Positions 24,779-43,068 of a stretch of DNA of 64,000 bases are shown one piece after another; within the stretch, counting starts at the first letter, position 1, and the number at the start of each line of letters is the position of its first letter. This stretch comes from Streptomyces kronopolitis (lineage in GTDB: Bacteria > Actinomycetota > Actinomycetes > Streptomycetales > Streptomycetaceae), in the NCBI RefSeq assembly GCF_014646275.1, contig NZ_BMND01000022.1, positions 62,001-126,000 on the forward strand. Direction: 5' to 3'. Below the pieces are notes generated by a model. It was not told the DNA's origin. It saw nothing but the letters and a program-made list of their open reading frames with translations, and did no database searches. The position numbers and the translations under genes are program-made.

Positions 24779-25615
24779 CTAGCGCTTCTTGTTCGTCTTG
24801 CGGCGGCGGACGATGTACTTGTTGCTCGCCTTCTTCGGCGAACGAGTACGACCCTCCTTCTGACCCCAGGGCGAGACCGGGTGGCGACCACCGGAGGTCT
24901 TGCCCTCACCACCACCGTGCGGGTGGTCGACCGGGTTCATGACGACACCACGCACGGTCGGGCGGACGCCCTTCCAGCGCATACGGCCGGCCTTGCCCCA
25001 GTTGATGTTCGACTGCTCGGCGTTGCCGACCTCGCCGACGGTGGCGCGGCAGCGCACGTCGACCAGGCGGATCTCACCGGACGGCATACGGAGGTGGGCC
25101 ATGCGGCCCTCCTTCGCCAGCAGCTGCACGGAGGCACCGGCCGAGCGGGCGAACTTCGCACCGCCGCCCGGACGCAGCTCGATCGCGTGGATCGTCGTAC
25201 CCACGGGGATGTGACGCAGCGGCAGGTTGTTGCCCGGCTTGATGTCGGCGCCAGGGCCGTTCTCAATCCGAGCACCCTGGGCCAGGCCACGGGGCGCGAT
25301 GATGTAGCGCTTCTCGCCGTCTGCGTAGTGCAGGAGCGCGATGCGCGCGGTGCGGTTGGGGTCGTACTCGATGTGCGCGACCTTGGCCGGCACGCCGTCC
25401 TTGTCGTGACGACGGAAGTCGATCACTCGGTAGGCGCGCTTGTGGCCACCGCCCTGGTGGCGAACGGTCACACGACCGGCGTTGTTACGGCCGCCCTTGC
25501 TGTGCAGGGGGCGGACCAGCGACTTCTCCGGCGTGGACCGCGTGATCTCGACAAAGTCGGCGACGCTGGAGCCACGACGGCCCGGGGTCGTCGGCTTGTA
25601 CTTGCGGATACCCAT
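24779..25615 (-). CDS. rplB: 50S ribosomal protein L2
   Basis: This 278-residue L2 starts MGIRKYKPTTPGRRGSSVAD. It has AGASVQLLAKEGRMAHLRMPSGE and the peptidyl-transferase-proximal VMNPVDHPHGGGEGKT, which carries the conserved catalytic-site histidine. The C-terminal basic tail ends RRRKTNKKR. Confidence 0.97.
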   Translation of the reverse strand: MGIRKYKPTTPGRRGSSVADFVEITRSTPEKSLVRPLHSKGGRNNAGRVTVRHQGGGHKRAYRVIDFRRHDKDGVPAKVAHIEYDPNRTARIALLHYADGEKRYIIAPRGLAQGARIENGPGADIKPGNNLPLRHIPVGTTIHAIELRPGGGAKFARSAGASVQLLAKEGRMAHLRMPSGEIRLVDVRCRATVGEVGNAEQSNINWGKAGRMRWKGVRPTVRGVVMNPVDHPHGGGEGKTSGGRHPVSPWGQKEGRTRSPKKASNKYIVRRRKTNKKR

Positions 25616-25654
25616 TTCTCAGTCCTCGTCCGATTCCGGACGACTCGGACTCCG

Positions 25655-25978
25655 TTAGGAGACCGGGCCGCCGAAGATGTCGATACGGTCGCCCTCGGCG
25701 AGGGTCACGATGGCGCGCTTGGTGTTCGCGCGCTTGCCGTAACCGGTGCGGGTGCGCTTGCGCTTGCCCTGCCGGTTGATCGTGTTGACCCCGGTGACCT
25801 TGACCGAGAAGACCGCCTCGACGGCCTGCTTGATCTGGGTCTTGTTCGAGCCGGGCGCGACGATGAACGTGTACTTGTTCTCGTCCAGCAGCGCGTAGCT
25901 CTTCTCGGAAACCACCGGCTTGACGAGAACGTCACGCGGGTCCGTGAAGGTCTTGCTGGTGACGACGGCCTCAGTCAT
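25655..25978 (-). CDS. rplW: 50S ribosomal protein L23
   Basis: This 107-residue L23 has PRDVLVKPVVSEKSYALLDE and the loop KRKRTRTGYGKRANTKRAIV. It docks the signal recognition particle and trigger factor at the tunnel exit. Its ATG overlaps the rplD stop. Confidence 0.96.
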   Translation of the reverse strand: MTEAVVTSKTFTDPRDVLVKPVVSEKSYALLDENKYTFIVAPGSNKTQIKQAVEAVFSVKVTGVNTINRQGKRKRTRTGYGKRANTKRAIVTLAEGDRIDIFGGPVS

Positions 25979-26631
25979 CAGGCGTCGCTCCCTTCGGTCT
26001 CAGCGTTGGCCTTGGGGCCAGACACGAAGGACTCGAAGGCGGCCTTGGTGAAGACCACGTCGTCGGAGACGAGCACGTCGTACGTGTTCAGCTGGCCCGG
26101 CTCCAGGATGTGCACCTGGGGCAGGTTGCGGGCGGACAGCCACGCGGCCTCGTCGCTGCGCTCGACGACCAGGAGCACGTTCTTGCGCTCGCTGACCTTG
26201 CCGAGGAGAGTCTTGGCGGCCTTGGTGGAGATGTCGCCCTCGACCACGCCGGAAACGACGTGGATACGGCTGTTGCGGGCCCGGTCGGTGAGGGCACCGC
26301 GCAGGGCGGCGACCTTCATCTTCTTCGGGGTCCGCTGGCTGTAGTCACGCGGCACGGGGCCGTGGACGATGCCACCGCCGGCGAACTGCGGCGCACGGGT
26401 CGAACCCTGACGCGCCCGGCCGGTGCCCTTCTGGCGGTAAGGCTTCTTGCCACCGCCGCGGACCTCGCCGCGAGTCTTGGTCTTGTGCGTGCCCTGACGG
26501 GCCGCGGCCAGCTGTGCGACAACGACCTGGTGGATCAGCGGAACGCTGACCTTGGCGTCGAAGATCTCCGTGGGGAGCTCGACGCTACCGGCCTTGTCGC
26601 CTGCCGGCGAAAGGATGTCAATGGTGCTCAT
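25978..26631 (-). CDS. rplD: 50S ribosomal protein L4
   Basis: This 217-residue L4 has the internal extended loop RQGTHKTKTRGEVRGGGKKPYRQKGTGRARQGS, which reaches the exit tunnel, and the globular flanks VPLIHQVVVAQLAA and NVLLVVERSD. L4 is the autogenous repressor of the S10 operon in E. coli; a comparable target is not recognised in this leader. Confidence 0.97.
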   Translation of the reverse strand: MSTIDILSPAGDKAGSVELPTEIFDAKVSVPLIHQVVVAQLAAARQGTHKTKTRGEVRGGGKKPYRQKGTGRARQGSTRAPQFAGGGIVHGPVPRDYSQRTPKKMKVAALRGALTDRARNSRIHVVSGVVEGDISTKAAKTLLGKVSERKNVLLVVERSDEAAWLSARNLPQVHILEPGQLNTYDVLVSDDVVFTKAAFESFVSGPKANAETEGSDA

Positions 26632-26639
26632 CGGTTACC

Positions 26640-27284
26640 TCAGGCCCCCTTGGCCGCGGTACGGACCAGGACGAGGCCGCCGTTCGGACCAGGAACTGCG
26701 CCCTTGATGAGCAGCAGGCCCTTCTCCGCGTCAACGGCATGGACGGTCAGGTTCTGGGTGGTGACCCGCTCATTGCCCATACGGCCGGCCATCCGCATGC
26801 CCTTGAACACGCGGCCCGGGGTGGCACAGCCACCGATGGAGCCAGGCTTACGGTGCACGCGGTGGGCACCGTGGGAGGCCTTGCCGCCATGGAAGCCGTG
26901 ACGCTTCATGACACCGGCGAAGCCCTTGCCCTTGCTCTTGCCGGTCACATCCACCTTGACGCCGGACTCGAAGGTCTCAGCGGTCACTTCCTGGCCGAGG
27001 GTGTACTCACCGGCATCGGTGGTACGGACCTCGACGAGGTGGCGACGGGGGGTGACGTCGGCCTTCGCGAAGTGGCCCTTGAGGGGCTTGTTCACCTTGC
27101 GCGGGTCGATCTCGCCGAAGGCGATCTGGACGGAGTCGTAGCCGTCCTGGTCATTGGTGCGCACCTGGGTAACGACACAGGGGCCGGCCTTCACCACGGT
27201 CACCGGGACGACACGGTTGTTCTCGTCCCAGACCTGGGTCATGCCGAGCTTCTCGCCCAGGATGCCCTTGATCTGCTTTGCCAT
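26640..27284 (-). CDS. rplC: 50S ribosomal protein L3
   Basis: This 214-residue L3 starts MAKQIKGILGEKLGMTQVWD. The loop GKGFAGVMKRHGFHGGKASHGAHRVHR reaches the peptidyl-transferase centre. PGSIGGCATPGRVFKGMRMAGRMG follows. It initiates 50S assembly. It is the second gene of the S10 operon, 14 bp after rpsJ. Confidence 0.97.
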   Translation of the reverse strand: MAKQIKGILGEKLGMTQVWDENNRVVPVTVVKAGPCVVTQVRTNDQDGYDSVQIAFGEIDPRKVNKPLKGHFAKADVTPRRHLVEVRTTDAGEYTLGQEVTAETFESGVKVDVTGKSKGKGFAGVMKRHGFHGGKASHGAHRVHRKPGSIGGCATPGRVFKGMRMAGRMGNERVTTQNLTVHAVDAEKGLLLIKGAVPGPNGGLVLVRTAAKGA

Positions 27285-27298
27285 CTCTTCCGCGCCTC

Positions 27299-27607
27299 TC
27301 AGAGCTTGATCTCGATGTCAACGCCGGCCGGAAGGTCCAGGCGCATCAGCGAGTCAACGGTCTTGGGCGTCGGGTCGAGGATGTCGATCAGGCGCTTGTG
27401 CGTGCGCATCTCGAAGTGCTCGCGCGAGTCCTTGTACTTGTGCGGCGACTTGATGACGCAGTACACGTTCTTTTCAGTGGGCAGCGGCACCGGGCCCGCG
27501 ACCGACGCACCAGTACGGGTCACCGTCTCGACGATCTTCTTCGCCGAAGAGTCGATGACCTCGTGGTCGTAGGCCTTGAGCCGGATGCGGATCTTCTGTC
27601 CCGCCAT
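27299..27607 (-). CDS. rpsJ: 30S ribosomal protein S10
   Basis: This 102-residue S10 (MAGQKIRIRLKAYDHEVIDS; IKSPHKYKDSREHFEMRTHKR) is the first gene of the S10 operon. Besides its place in the 30S head, S10 (NusE) pairs with NusB in rRNA antitermination and can contact NusG. The 845-bp upstream gap contains an element (27679-27708) shared with the rpsL leader. Confidence 0.97.
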   Translation of the reverse strand: MAGQKIRIRLKAYDHEVIDSSAKKIVETVTRTGASVAGPVPLPTEKNVYCVIKSPHKYKDSREHFEMRTHKRLIDILDPTPKTVDSLMRLDLPAGVDIEIKL

Positions 27608-27678
27608 GGCTACTTCGTAGTCCTGTCTCTCGTAACGCTCTGGGACCCGGTGCGCTGCGCCTCCTGGGAAGCGCTGTT

Positions 27679-27708
27679 CTTCTCCGACCCACGCGGTCGG
27701 GCGTGTCG
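27679..27708 (-). promoter_or_regulatory. Leader element shared with rpsL (copy upstream of rpsJ)
   Basis: This 30-nt segment is identical at 28 positions to 32857-32886 upstream of rpsL. Its core, read on the minus strand, is CCGACCGCGTGGGTCGG, a 6-bp stem with a 5-nt loop, flanked by CGACAC-type and GAAG sequence. It ends about 70 nt before the rpsJ ATG. Its function is unknown to me. Confidence 0.5.
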
Positions 27709-28363
27709 CACCCCTTCTCGTAAATCCCCACACGGGGGATCCTTCAAGAAGGAGATGGCGGGGGAAGAACACCCACCGGGTGCCTGGCCGAGGCACCCCG
27801 CTGACGCTTCCCGGAAGATTCCCGTATTTCCGGCCCTGAGAAGGGACGACGAATACCTGGGACTCGCTTCCGGTCCTCCCGGCGGGAGGCGCGCAGCATC
27901 GGCACTCAACCGAGCAACCTGGACAGTGTGCCACACGTGCTATACGACTGGCCAACCGAAGCGGGAGACACTACCCGACCGACGGACGGGGCGGCGCCCC
28001 CGGGAGGGGGAACTCGCGGGAAAGTCGCCGGATTTCCCCCGCGTCACGCGACGGGAACCCGACCGCGGCGCCCCGACCGCGGCACCCCGACTGCGACCGC
28101 CCGGGAGGACGGCTCGTCGCCCCGCTCCGGCCCTCCGCCGGGGAAGGCGGCGCCCTGGACCCCCGCGCCGCGCCGCGCGGCGAGGGGCGCCCCCACCGCC
28201 TCCGGAGGGAGCCGTCCCGCTGCGCCCGGGGCCGGCTCCGAGGGGTCCGCGCCCAGGTCGACGACGCGGTTGCCGGCGTCGACACGGACCACCCGCGGCC
28301 GCAGCGTGCGCGCCCGCCCGACAAGGCCCGCGGGGCCGGCGCCGCCCCTCCCCCGCCGCACGC

Positions 28364-28401
28364 AGAAGTGGCCGAACGACCGAGGTCGTTCGGCCACTTC
28401 T
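28364..28401 (-). terminator. Perfect 17-bp terminator hairpin of the str operon (after tuf)
   Basis: Bases 28364-28380 pair without mismatch with 28385-28401 around the loop CGAG, about 50 bp beyond the tuf stop. There is no long U-tract. Stem length and position make termination very likely. Confidence 0.75.
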
Positions 28402-28452
28402 CACGAGCACACGGCTCGCACGCTCCGAGGAGCTACCGGGTCAGCTCACCAA

Positions 28453-29646
<1,194 letters not shown>

Positions 29647-29717
29647 GGGGGTCCTCCTGAAGAGTGGTTCTGTACGCCTTACTCATCGGCGCCAGGTGAT
29701 CTTTGCTGGGGTGCCGG

Positions 29718-29760
29718 CTGGCGGGGCAATCCTCACGGATTGCGGGGAATGCCCCACCAG
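29718..29760 (-). promoter_or_regulatory. Nested inverted repeats in the fusA-tuf gap
   Basis: An outer 11-bp arm pair (29718-29728 with 29750-29760, one mismatch) encloses a perfect 7-bp hairpin (29726-29732 with 29737-29743, loop TCAC). The two overlap by three bases, so they are mutually exclusive alternatives. It could act as an attenuator, processing site or leader for separate tuf expression. Confidence 0.45.
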
Positions 29761-29804
29761 ACGGTGTCAAGCCTAAAGCGTGTTCCGGCTCTCGGGAGAC
29801 GGAG

Positions 29805-31925
<2,121 letters not shown>

Positions 31926-31964
31926 AGTGGCTCAATCTTCTCTCGGTCTCGATGTGGGTTGCGA

Positions 31965-32435
31965 CTACCAGCGGTAGTGCGCGAAGGCCTTGTTGGACTC
32001 GGCCATCTTGTGCGTGTCCTCACGCTTCTTGACCGAAGCGCCGAGGCCGTTGGAGGCGTCGAGCAGTTCGTTCATGAGGCGCTCGGTCATGGTCTTCTCG
32101 CGGCGGGCGCGGGAGTAGCCCACGAGCCAGCGGAGCGAGAGGGTGGCGGCGCGGCCGGGCTTGACCTCGACCGGGACCTGGTAGGTCGCGCCACCGACAC
32201 GGCGGGACTTGACCTCAAGGGTCGGCTTGATGTTCTCGAGCGCGCGCTTGAGCGTGATGACCGGGTCGTTACCGGTCTTCTCGCGCAGACCCTCCATGGC
32301 GCCGTAGACGATGCGCTCGGCGGTGGAGCGCTTGCCGTTCAGCAGCACCTTGTTGATGAGGGAGGTCACCAGAGGAGAACCGTAGACCGGGTCGATGATG
32401 ACCGGGCGCTTCGGGGCGGGGCCCTTACGAGGCAT
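31965..32435 (-). CDS. rpsG: 30S ribosomal protein S7
   Basis: This 156-residue S7 (MPRKGPAPKRPVIIDPVYGS; SRRVGGATYQVPVEVKPGRA; ends NKAFAHYRW) nucleates 30S head assembly and lies near the E-site tRNA. It starts two bases after rpsL. Confidence 0.97.
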   Translation of the reverse strand: MPRKGPAPKRPVIIDPVYGSPLVTSLINKVLLNGKRSTAERIVYGAMEGLREKTGNDPVITLKRALENIKPTLEVKSRRVGGATYQVPVEVKPGRAATLSLRWLVGYSRARREKTMTERLMNELLDASNGLGASVKKREDTHKMAESNKAFAHYRW

Positions 32436-32437
32436 TC

Positions 32438-32809
32438 TTACTTCTCCTTCTTGGCGCCGTAGCGGCTGCGAGCCTGCTTGCGGTTCTTGACGCCCTGCGT
32501 GTCGAGGGAGCCGCGGATGATCTTGTACCGAACACCCGGCAGGTCCTTCACACGACCACCACGCACGAGCACGATCGAGTGCTCCTGCAGGTTGTGGCCC
32601 TCACCCGGAATGTAAGCGGTGACCTCGATCCCGCTGGTCAGACGCACACGCGCGACCTTACGCAGGGCCGAGTTCGGCTTCTTCGGGGTGGTCGTGAAAA
32701 CACGCGTGCAGACGCCACGGCGCTGGGGGGAACCCTCGAGCGCGGGCGTCTTGTTCTTCTCGACCTTGTCCTGCCGGCCCTTGCGGACCAGCTGCTGGAT
32801 CGTAGGCAC
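32438..32809 (-). CDS. rpsL: 30S ribosomal protein S12
   Basis: This 123-residue S12 starts at a GTG (VPTIQQLVRKGRQDKVEKNK) with GGAG 6 nt upstream. The decoding loops TTTPKKPNSALRK and GGRVKDLPGVRYK keep both lysines (43 and 88) whose changes give streptomycin resistance, so the protein looks wild type. It heads the str operon; a promoter match lies at 33032-33060. Confidence 0.97.
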   Translation of the reverse strand: MPTIQQLVRKGRQDKVEKNKTPALEGSPQRRGVCTRVFTTTPKKPNSALRKVARVRLTSGIEVTAYIPGEGHNLQEHSIVLVRGGRVKDLPGVRYKIIRGSLDTQGVKNRKQARSRYGAKKEK

Positions 32810-32856
32810 CGTTTCTCCGGTTTCTGTGTGCCAGTCTCGGTAAAGCTAACCTGGAA

Positions 32857-32886
32857 CTTCCCCGACCCACGCGGTCGGGTGTGTCG
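32857..32886 (-). promoter_or_regulatory. Leader element shared with rpsJ (copy upstream of rpsL)
   Basis: This segment carries the same 17-nt inverted-repeat core (CCGACCGCGTGGGTCGG on the minus strand) and flanks as 27679-27708, with two differences in 30 nt. It ends about 48 nt before the rpsL GTG, within the predicted transcript. Confidence 0.5.
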
Positions 32887-33031
32887 AATACTGCAGTCCG
32901 AACCCTCGCTGGAACGAGCGTGGCGGCAGATTGCGGTGTCAAAACCTGGCCACCGCGGTGAGGGCACTCCCGGCAGAAGCTCGGGAGATTGCGCATGCGG
33001 CAGCCCAGGGACACCCCAGGCACAAGGTCAG

Positions 33032-33060
33032 AGCGTACCTACCGCATGGGCTGCGGTCAA
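33032..33060 (-). promoter_or_regulatory. Predicted sigma-HrdB promoter of the str operon
   Basis: TTGACC and TACGCT hexamers are separated by exactly 17 bp on the minus strand. The predicted leader to rpsL is about 215 nt and contains a CTCCCG...CGGGAG stem (about 32968-32988) and the shared element at 32857-32886. Confidence 0.6.
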
Positions 33061-33199
33061 AACAAATGCACACGCGAAGGACACGCCGGACTCCTCACGG
33101 CGTTGCGGCCACCGTAGTGCGATCCAGGGCCCTACGGAAGAAGGCACCGCGCCCCGTCACCGCCCGGGCCAAAACGGCACCCCGCGGCCCGGACCCCGC

Positions 33200-33739
33200 C
33201 TACAGACGGGTCACGGCCAGCAAGATCGACAGCAGGAAGAACAGCGTCCAGCCGCCGATGCCCAGCCAGCCGAGCACCAGGCCGACAAGGGCCTGCCCGT
33301 CCCCGCGCTCACCGGTGCGGCGGATCTCGGCGCGCGCCTTGTGCCCCAGGATCACGGCCGGGATCGCCGTCAGCCCCCAGCTCACCGGTGTCATGATCCC
33401 GCAGACCAGGGCACCCGTCGCCGCACCGTTCGTCGCCACCGGCGGCGGCATCTGCATCGGCATGAAGGTCGCCGGCATCGGCCGCTGCGGCAGGAACTGC
33501 GCCTGCGGCACCGGCCCCTGCGGCAGATCCGCGACCAGCATCTGCAGCTCGGCGTGGGTCTGGGCCTGGTAGGCCCGGGTGATCCGCTGCTCGTACTCCC
33601 GCTGCTGCAGCCGGCCCTCGGCGAATCCCGCCTTGAGCACATCGACCGCCCGCTCACGATCGGCGTGCGAGGCACGCATGACAGGCACCTGATTCGACGG
33701 CTGAGCAGGCTGCCCACCCTGCCACGGCTGGAATGCCAC
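33200..33739 (-). CDS. DUF1707/DUF4190-type membrane protein
   Basis: The 179-residue product has an N-terminal DUF1707-like helix region at about 20-72 (MRASHADRERAVDVLKAGFAEGRL, then EYEQRITRAYQAQTHAELQMLVADLP). A Pro/Met/Gln-rich linker follows, then two membrane helices (about 105-175) with a cytoplasmic loop HKARAEIRRTGERGDG, the DUF4190 pattern. The start is GTG 33739, 8 nt after GGGGGAGG; earlier in-frame codons are not supported. Such proteins are numerous in actinobacteria and of unknown function. It lies between rpoC and rpsL on the same strand but is flanked by a terminator and a promoter. Confidence 0.85.
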   Translation of the reverse strand: MAFQPWQGGQPAQPSNQVPVMRASHADRERAVDVLKAGFAEGRLQQREYEQRITRAYQAQTHAELQMLVADLPQGPVPQAQFLPQRPMPATFMPMQMPPPVATNGAATGALVCGIMTPVSWGLTAIPAVILGHKARAEIRRTGERGDGQALVGLVLGWLGIGGWTLFFLLSILLAVTRL

Positions 33740-33860
33740 TTCGCGAACCTCCCCCGCTCGACAGTTCCCCCATCTTCTCATCAGAGACGCAGAGAAGGGA
33801 GGACAAGTTCCCCCGCGCGGGACACCCGCCGCGGTGGGAGACCGGCCGCCGCACACGCCG

Positions 33861-33892
33861 CAGGGCGGCCACCCCGAGGGGTGACCGCCCTG
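33861..33892 (-). terminator. Terminator hairpin after rpoC
   Basis: A 15-nt arm pair with one mismatch (33861-33875 with 33878-33892; effective CGAG loop) starts 22 bp beyond the rpoC stop. It has no U-tail. Confidence 0.65.
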
Positions 33893-33913
33893 TCGCTGTC
33901 GTACGGACCAGGA

Positions 33914-37813
<3,900 letters not shown>

Positions 37814-37913
37814 TATGCGTCAATCCCTCTCAGGGTTGTAAGTCTTGGGGTCTGAAACGGGGGTCCTGGGGCCGGCCGGGGGAGCCATCGCTGGCTCCCC
37901 GGCCGGACTCCCG

Positions 37914-41399
<3,486 letters not shown>

Positions 41400-41561
41400 G
41401 AGGGGGTCCTTCCGAGGGCTCGGACTCACTACGCGCGTACCGGTCCCGAACCGAACAGACTGAGGGAAAGCCCAGGTCAGGGCAGATCATTCAGCTTTGC
41501 TCGGGCTCGGGTATGCCCCTGGTGACGGGCAGGGAGCAGCTAACAGGCAGCGCAAAGGGTC

Positions 41562-41590
41562 AGTGTAGCCACTTGGCACACTGATGTCCA
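41562..41590 (-). promoter_or_regulatory. Predicted sigma-HrdB promoter of rpoBC
   Basis: TGGACA and TACACT hexamers with a 17-bp spacer lie on the minus strand, giving a leader of about 155 nt before the rpoB TTG. It fits the consensus well. Confidence 0.65.
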
Positions 41591-41798
41591 GAGCGAGTTT
41601 CCGGAGACCGGTTCAGCACCGTGATACCGATCTTCTCCCTCCGGGAGGCCGTGTCCTCCGCACCGGAGGAAGCCCTCATTTGTTCTTCTCAATGCCCTGC
41701 GCCTGCCGAAAGCCCTGCGCCACTGGCGCACACCGATGCTTCCCTCTTCGTCGGCGATCCATGCCTCGAACCCTGGATCGCTTCTGCGTCGCGTCCCG

Positions 41799-41827
41799 AG
41801 AATTGCGCGCCGCGTCCGGTTCGTCAA
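41799..41827 (-). promoter_or_regulatory. Possible second upstream promoter for rpoBC
   Basis: TTGACG and AATTCT hexamers with a 17-bp spacer lie about 240 bp further upstream. It is weaker than the proximal match. Confidence 0.35.
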
Positions 41828-41932
41828 GGCCCCCCACCTCTGGGAGATCGTCACATGGGGGCAGGTCCGGGCAACGAAGATCACCATACTCGCACGCAGG
41901 CGCGAGGGAATGCAGCCGTGACGAGCACGCCG

Positions 41933-41964
41933 AAGGGCGACCACCCGCATGGGTGATCGCCCTT
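41933..41964 (-). terminator. Terminator or attenuator hairpin after rplL
   Basis: Arms 41933-41946 and 41951-41964 pair with one mismatch around the loop GCAT, about 57 bp past the rplL stop. In many bacteria a partial terminator here sets the ratio of L10/L12 to RNA polymerase; that role is inferred. There is no U-tail. Confidence 0.55.
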
Positions 41965-42021
41965 GGCGCGTGTCCCTGACGCCTCAGGCGCCCGGGACGT
42001 GAGTCGGAAGACTCAGTGAAG

Positions 42022-42408
42022 TCACTTGACCTCGACGGAGGCGCCGGCGCCCTTGAGGGACTCGGCGGCCTTCTCGGCGGCGTCCTTGGCGACCTTCTCG
42101 AGGACGGGCTTCGGGGTGCCGTCGACGAGGTCCTTGGCCTCCTTCAGACCCAGGGAGGTCAGCTCACGCACGACCTTGATGACCTGGATCTTCTTGTCGC
42201 CCGCACCGGTGAGGATGACGTCGAACTCGTCCTTCTCCTCCTCGGCGGCGGCGGCCGGGGCGCCCGGGGCACCGGCGGCGGCAACGGCGACCGGGGCGGC
42301 AGCCTCGACGTCGAACTTGTCCTCGAAGAGCTTCACGAACTCGGAGAGCTCGATGAGGGTCATCTCCTCGAACTGCGCGAGCAGGTCTTCCTGGCTGAGC
42401 TTCGCCAT
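42022..42408 (-). CDS. rplL: 50S ribosomal protein L7/L12
   Basis: This 128-residue stalk protein has the N-terminal dimerisation domain (MAKLSQEDLLAQFEEMTLIE to about residue 40), an Ala/Gly/Pro hinge, and the C-terminal factor-binding domain (KIQVIKVVRELTSLGLKEAKDLVDG). It recruits EF-Tu and EF-G. It lies 108 bp after rplJ. Confidence 0.97.
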   Translation of the reverse strand: MAKLSQEDLLAQFEEMTLIELSEFVKLFEDKFDVEAAAPVAVAAAGAPGAPAAAAEEEKDEFDVILTGAGDKKIQVIKVVRELTSLGLKEAKDLVDGTPKPVLEKVAKDAAEKAAESLKGAGASVEVK

Positions 42409-42516
42409 GGTGGCGGTCCTTCCACTAATTCGGCGGGTGCCGGATGTACATGAATGGCGGGCGTACGGGCCCGCTGGGCCTACGAATGCCACGCCCCGGC
42501 AGGGGCATGAGTGTGG

Positions 42517-43068
42517 CTATTCGGCAGCCTCGGCGGGAGCCGGCGTACCGGCACCGCCCTGCTCGACCTTGCTGCGAAGCGCGTCCGCGGTGCGGGCGAA
42601 CTTCGTGAGCGGGGCCTGGAAGGTCGCCGCGGCCTTGGCCATGGACGCCTTCATGCCACCCGCCAGCTTGGCGAGCAGAACCTCACGGGACTCGAGGTCC
42701 GCAAGCTTCTTGATCTCGTCGGCGGACAGCGCCTTGCCGTCAAGGACACCGCCCTTGATGACGAGAGCGGGGTTTTCCTTGGCGAAGTCACGAAGACCCT
42801 TCGCCGCCGTGACCGGGTCACCGGTCACGAAGGCGACAGCGGTCGAGCCCTTGAGGTGCTCGTCCAGCTGAATCCCGGCCTCCTTGGCCGCGATCTTGGT
42901 CAGCGTGTTCTTCACCACACGGTACTGAGCGTTCTCGCCGAGAGAACGACGCAGCTCCTTGAGCTGCGCCACACTCAGTCCGGTGTAAGAAGTCACAACA
43001 GCTGCGTTGGAGTCGCGGAGCTTCTCCGTGATCTCCGCAACGGCTGCGTTCTTGTCAGACGTCGCCAT
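42517..43068 (-). CDS. rplJ: 50S ribosomal protein L10
   Basis: This 183-residue L10 anchors L12 dimers to 23S rRNA. It starts MATSDKNAAVAEITEKLRDSN and has VVTSYTGLSVAQLKELRRSL and YRVVKNTLTKIAA. GGAGG-like sequence precedes the ATG. The 220-nt leader upstream ends in an attenuator-like hairpin, in line with known L10(L12) autoregulation. Confidence 0.97.
   Translation of the reverse strand: MATSDKNAAVAEITEKLRDSNAAVVTSYTGLSVAQLKELRRSLGENAQYRVVKNTLTKIAAKEAGIQLDEHLKGSTAVAFVTGDPVTAAKGLRDFAKENPALVIKGGVLDGKALSADEIKKLADLESREVLLAKLAGGMKASMAKAAATFQAPLTKFARTADALRSKVEQGGAGTPAPAEAAE

Larger units (their letters stand above)
27608..28452. other. Gene-free interval between tuf and rpsJ
   Basis: These 845 bp hold the tuf terminator (28364-28401), about 400 bp of very G/C-rich sequence (27960-28360) without a convincing gene, and then the probable S10 operon leader. 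The leader has several stem-loops: a CTCCCGCCGGGAG repeat near 27880, ATCCCCCGTGTGGGGAT near 27724-27740, and the shared element at 27679-27708. A promoter is expected around 27900-27955 (TTGGCC, TATAGC and CACACT hexamers occur on the minus strand), but the spacing is not decisive. Confidence 0.6.
32810..33199. other. Gene-free interval upstream of rpsL
   Basis: The 390 bp hold the str promoter, a structured leader of about 215 nt with the shared element, and beyond the promoter about 140 bp up to the stop of the DUF1707 gene in which I see nothing definite. Confidence 0.6.
41400..42021. other. Gene-free rplL-rpoB interval
   Basis: These 622 bp contain a 14-nt-arm hairpin just after rplL (41933-41964), two promoter matches for rpoBC, and the rpoB leader. 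No open frame with normal codon bias is present. Confidence 0.65.

Noticed and set aside
28044..28397. 117-codon minus-strand frame in the tuf-rpsJ gap
   Set aside because: It starts inside the tuf terminator hairpin, lacks a ribosome-binding site and recognisable motif; high GC3 alone is not enough. Kept only as a possible decayed remnant.
32438..32809. Streptomycin-resistance changes in S12
   Set aside because: Lysines 43 and 88 and their surroundings are the sensitive type.
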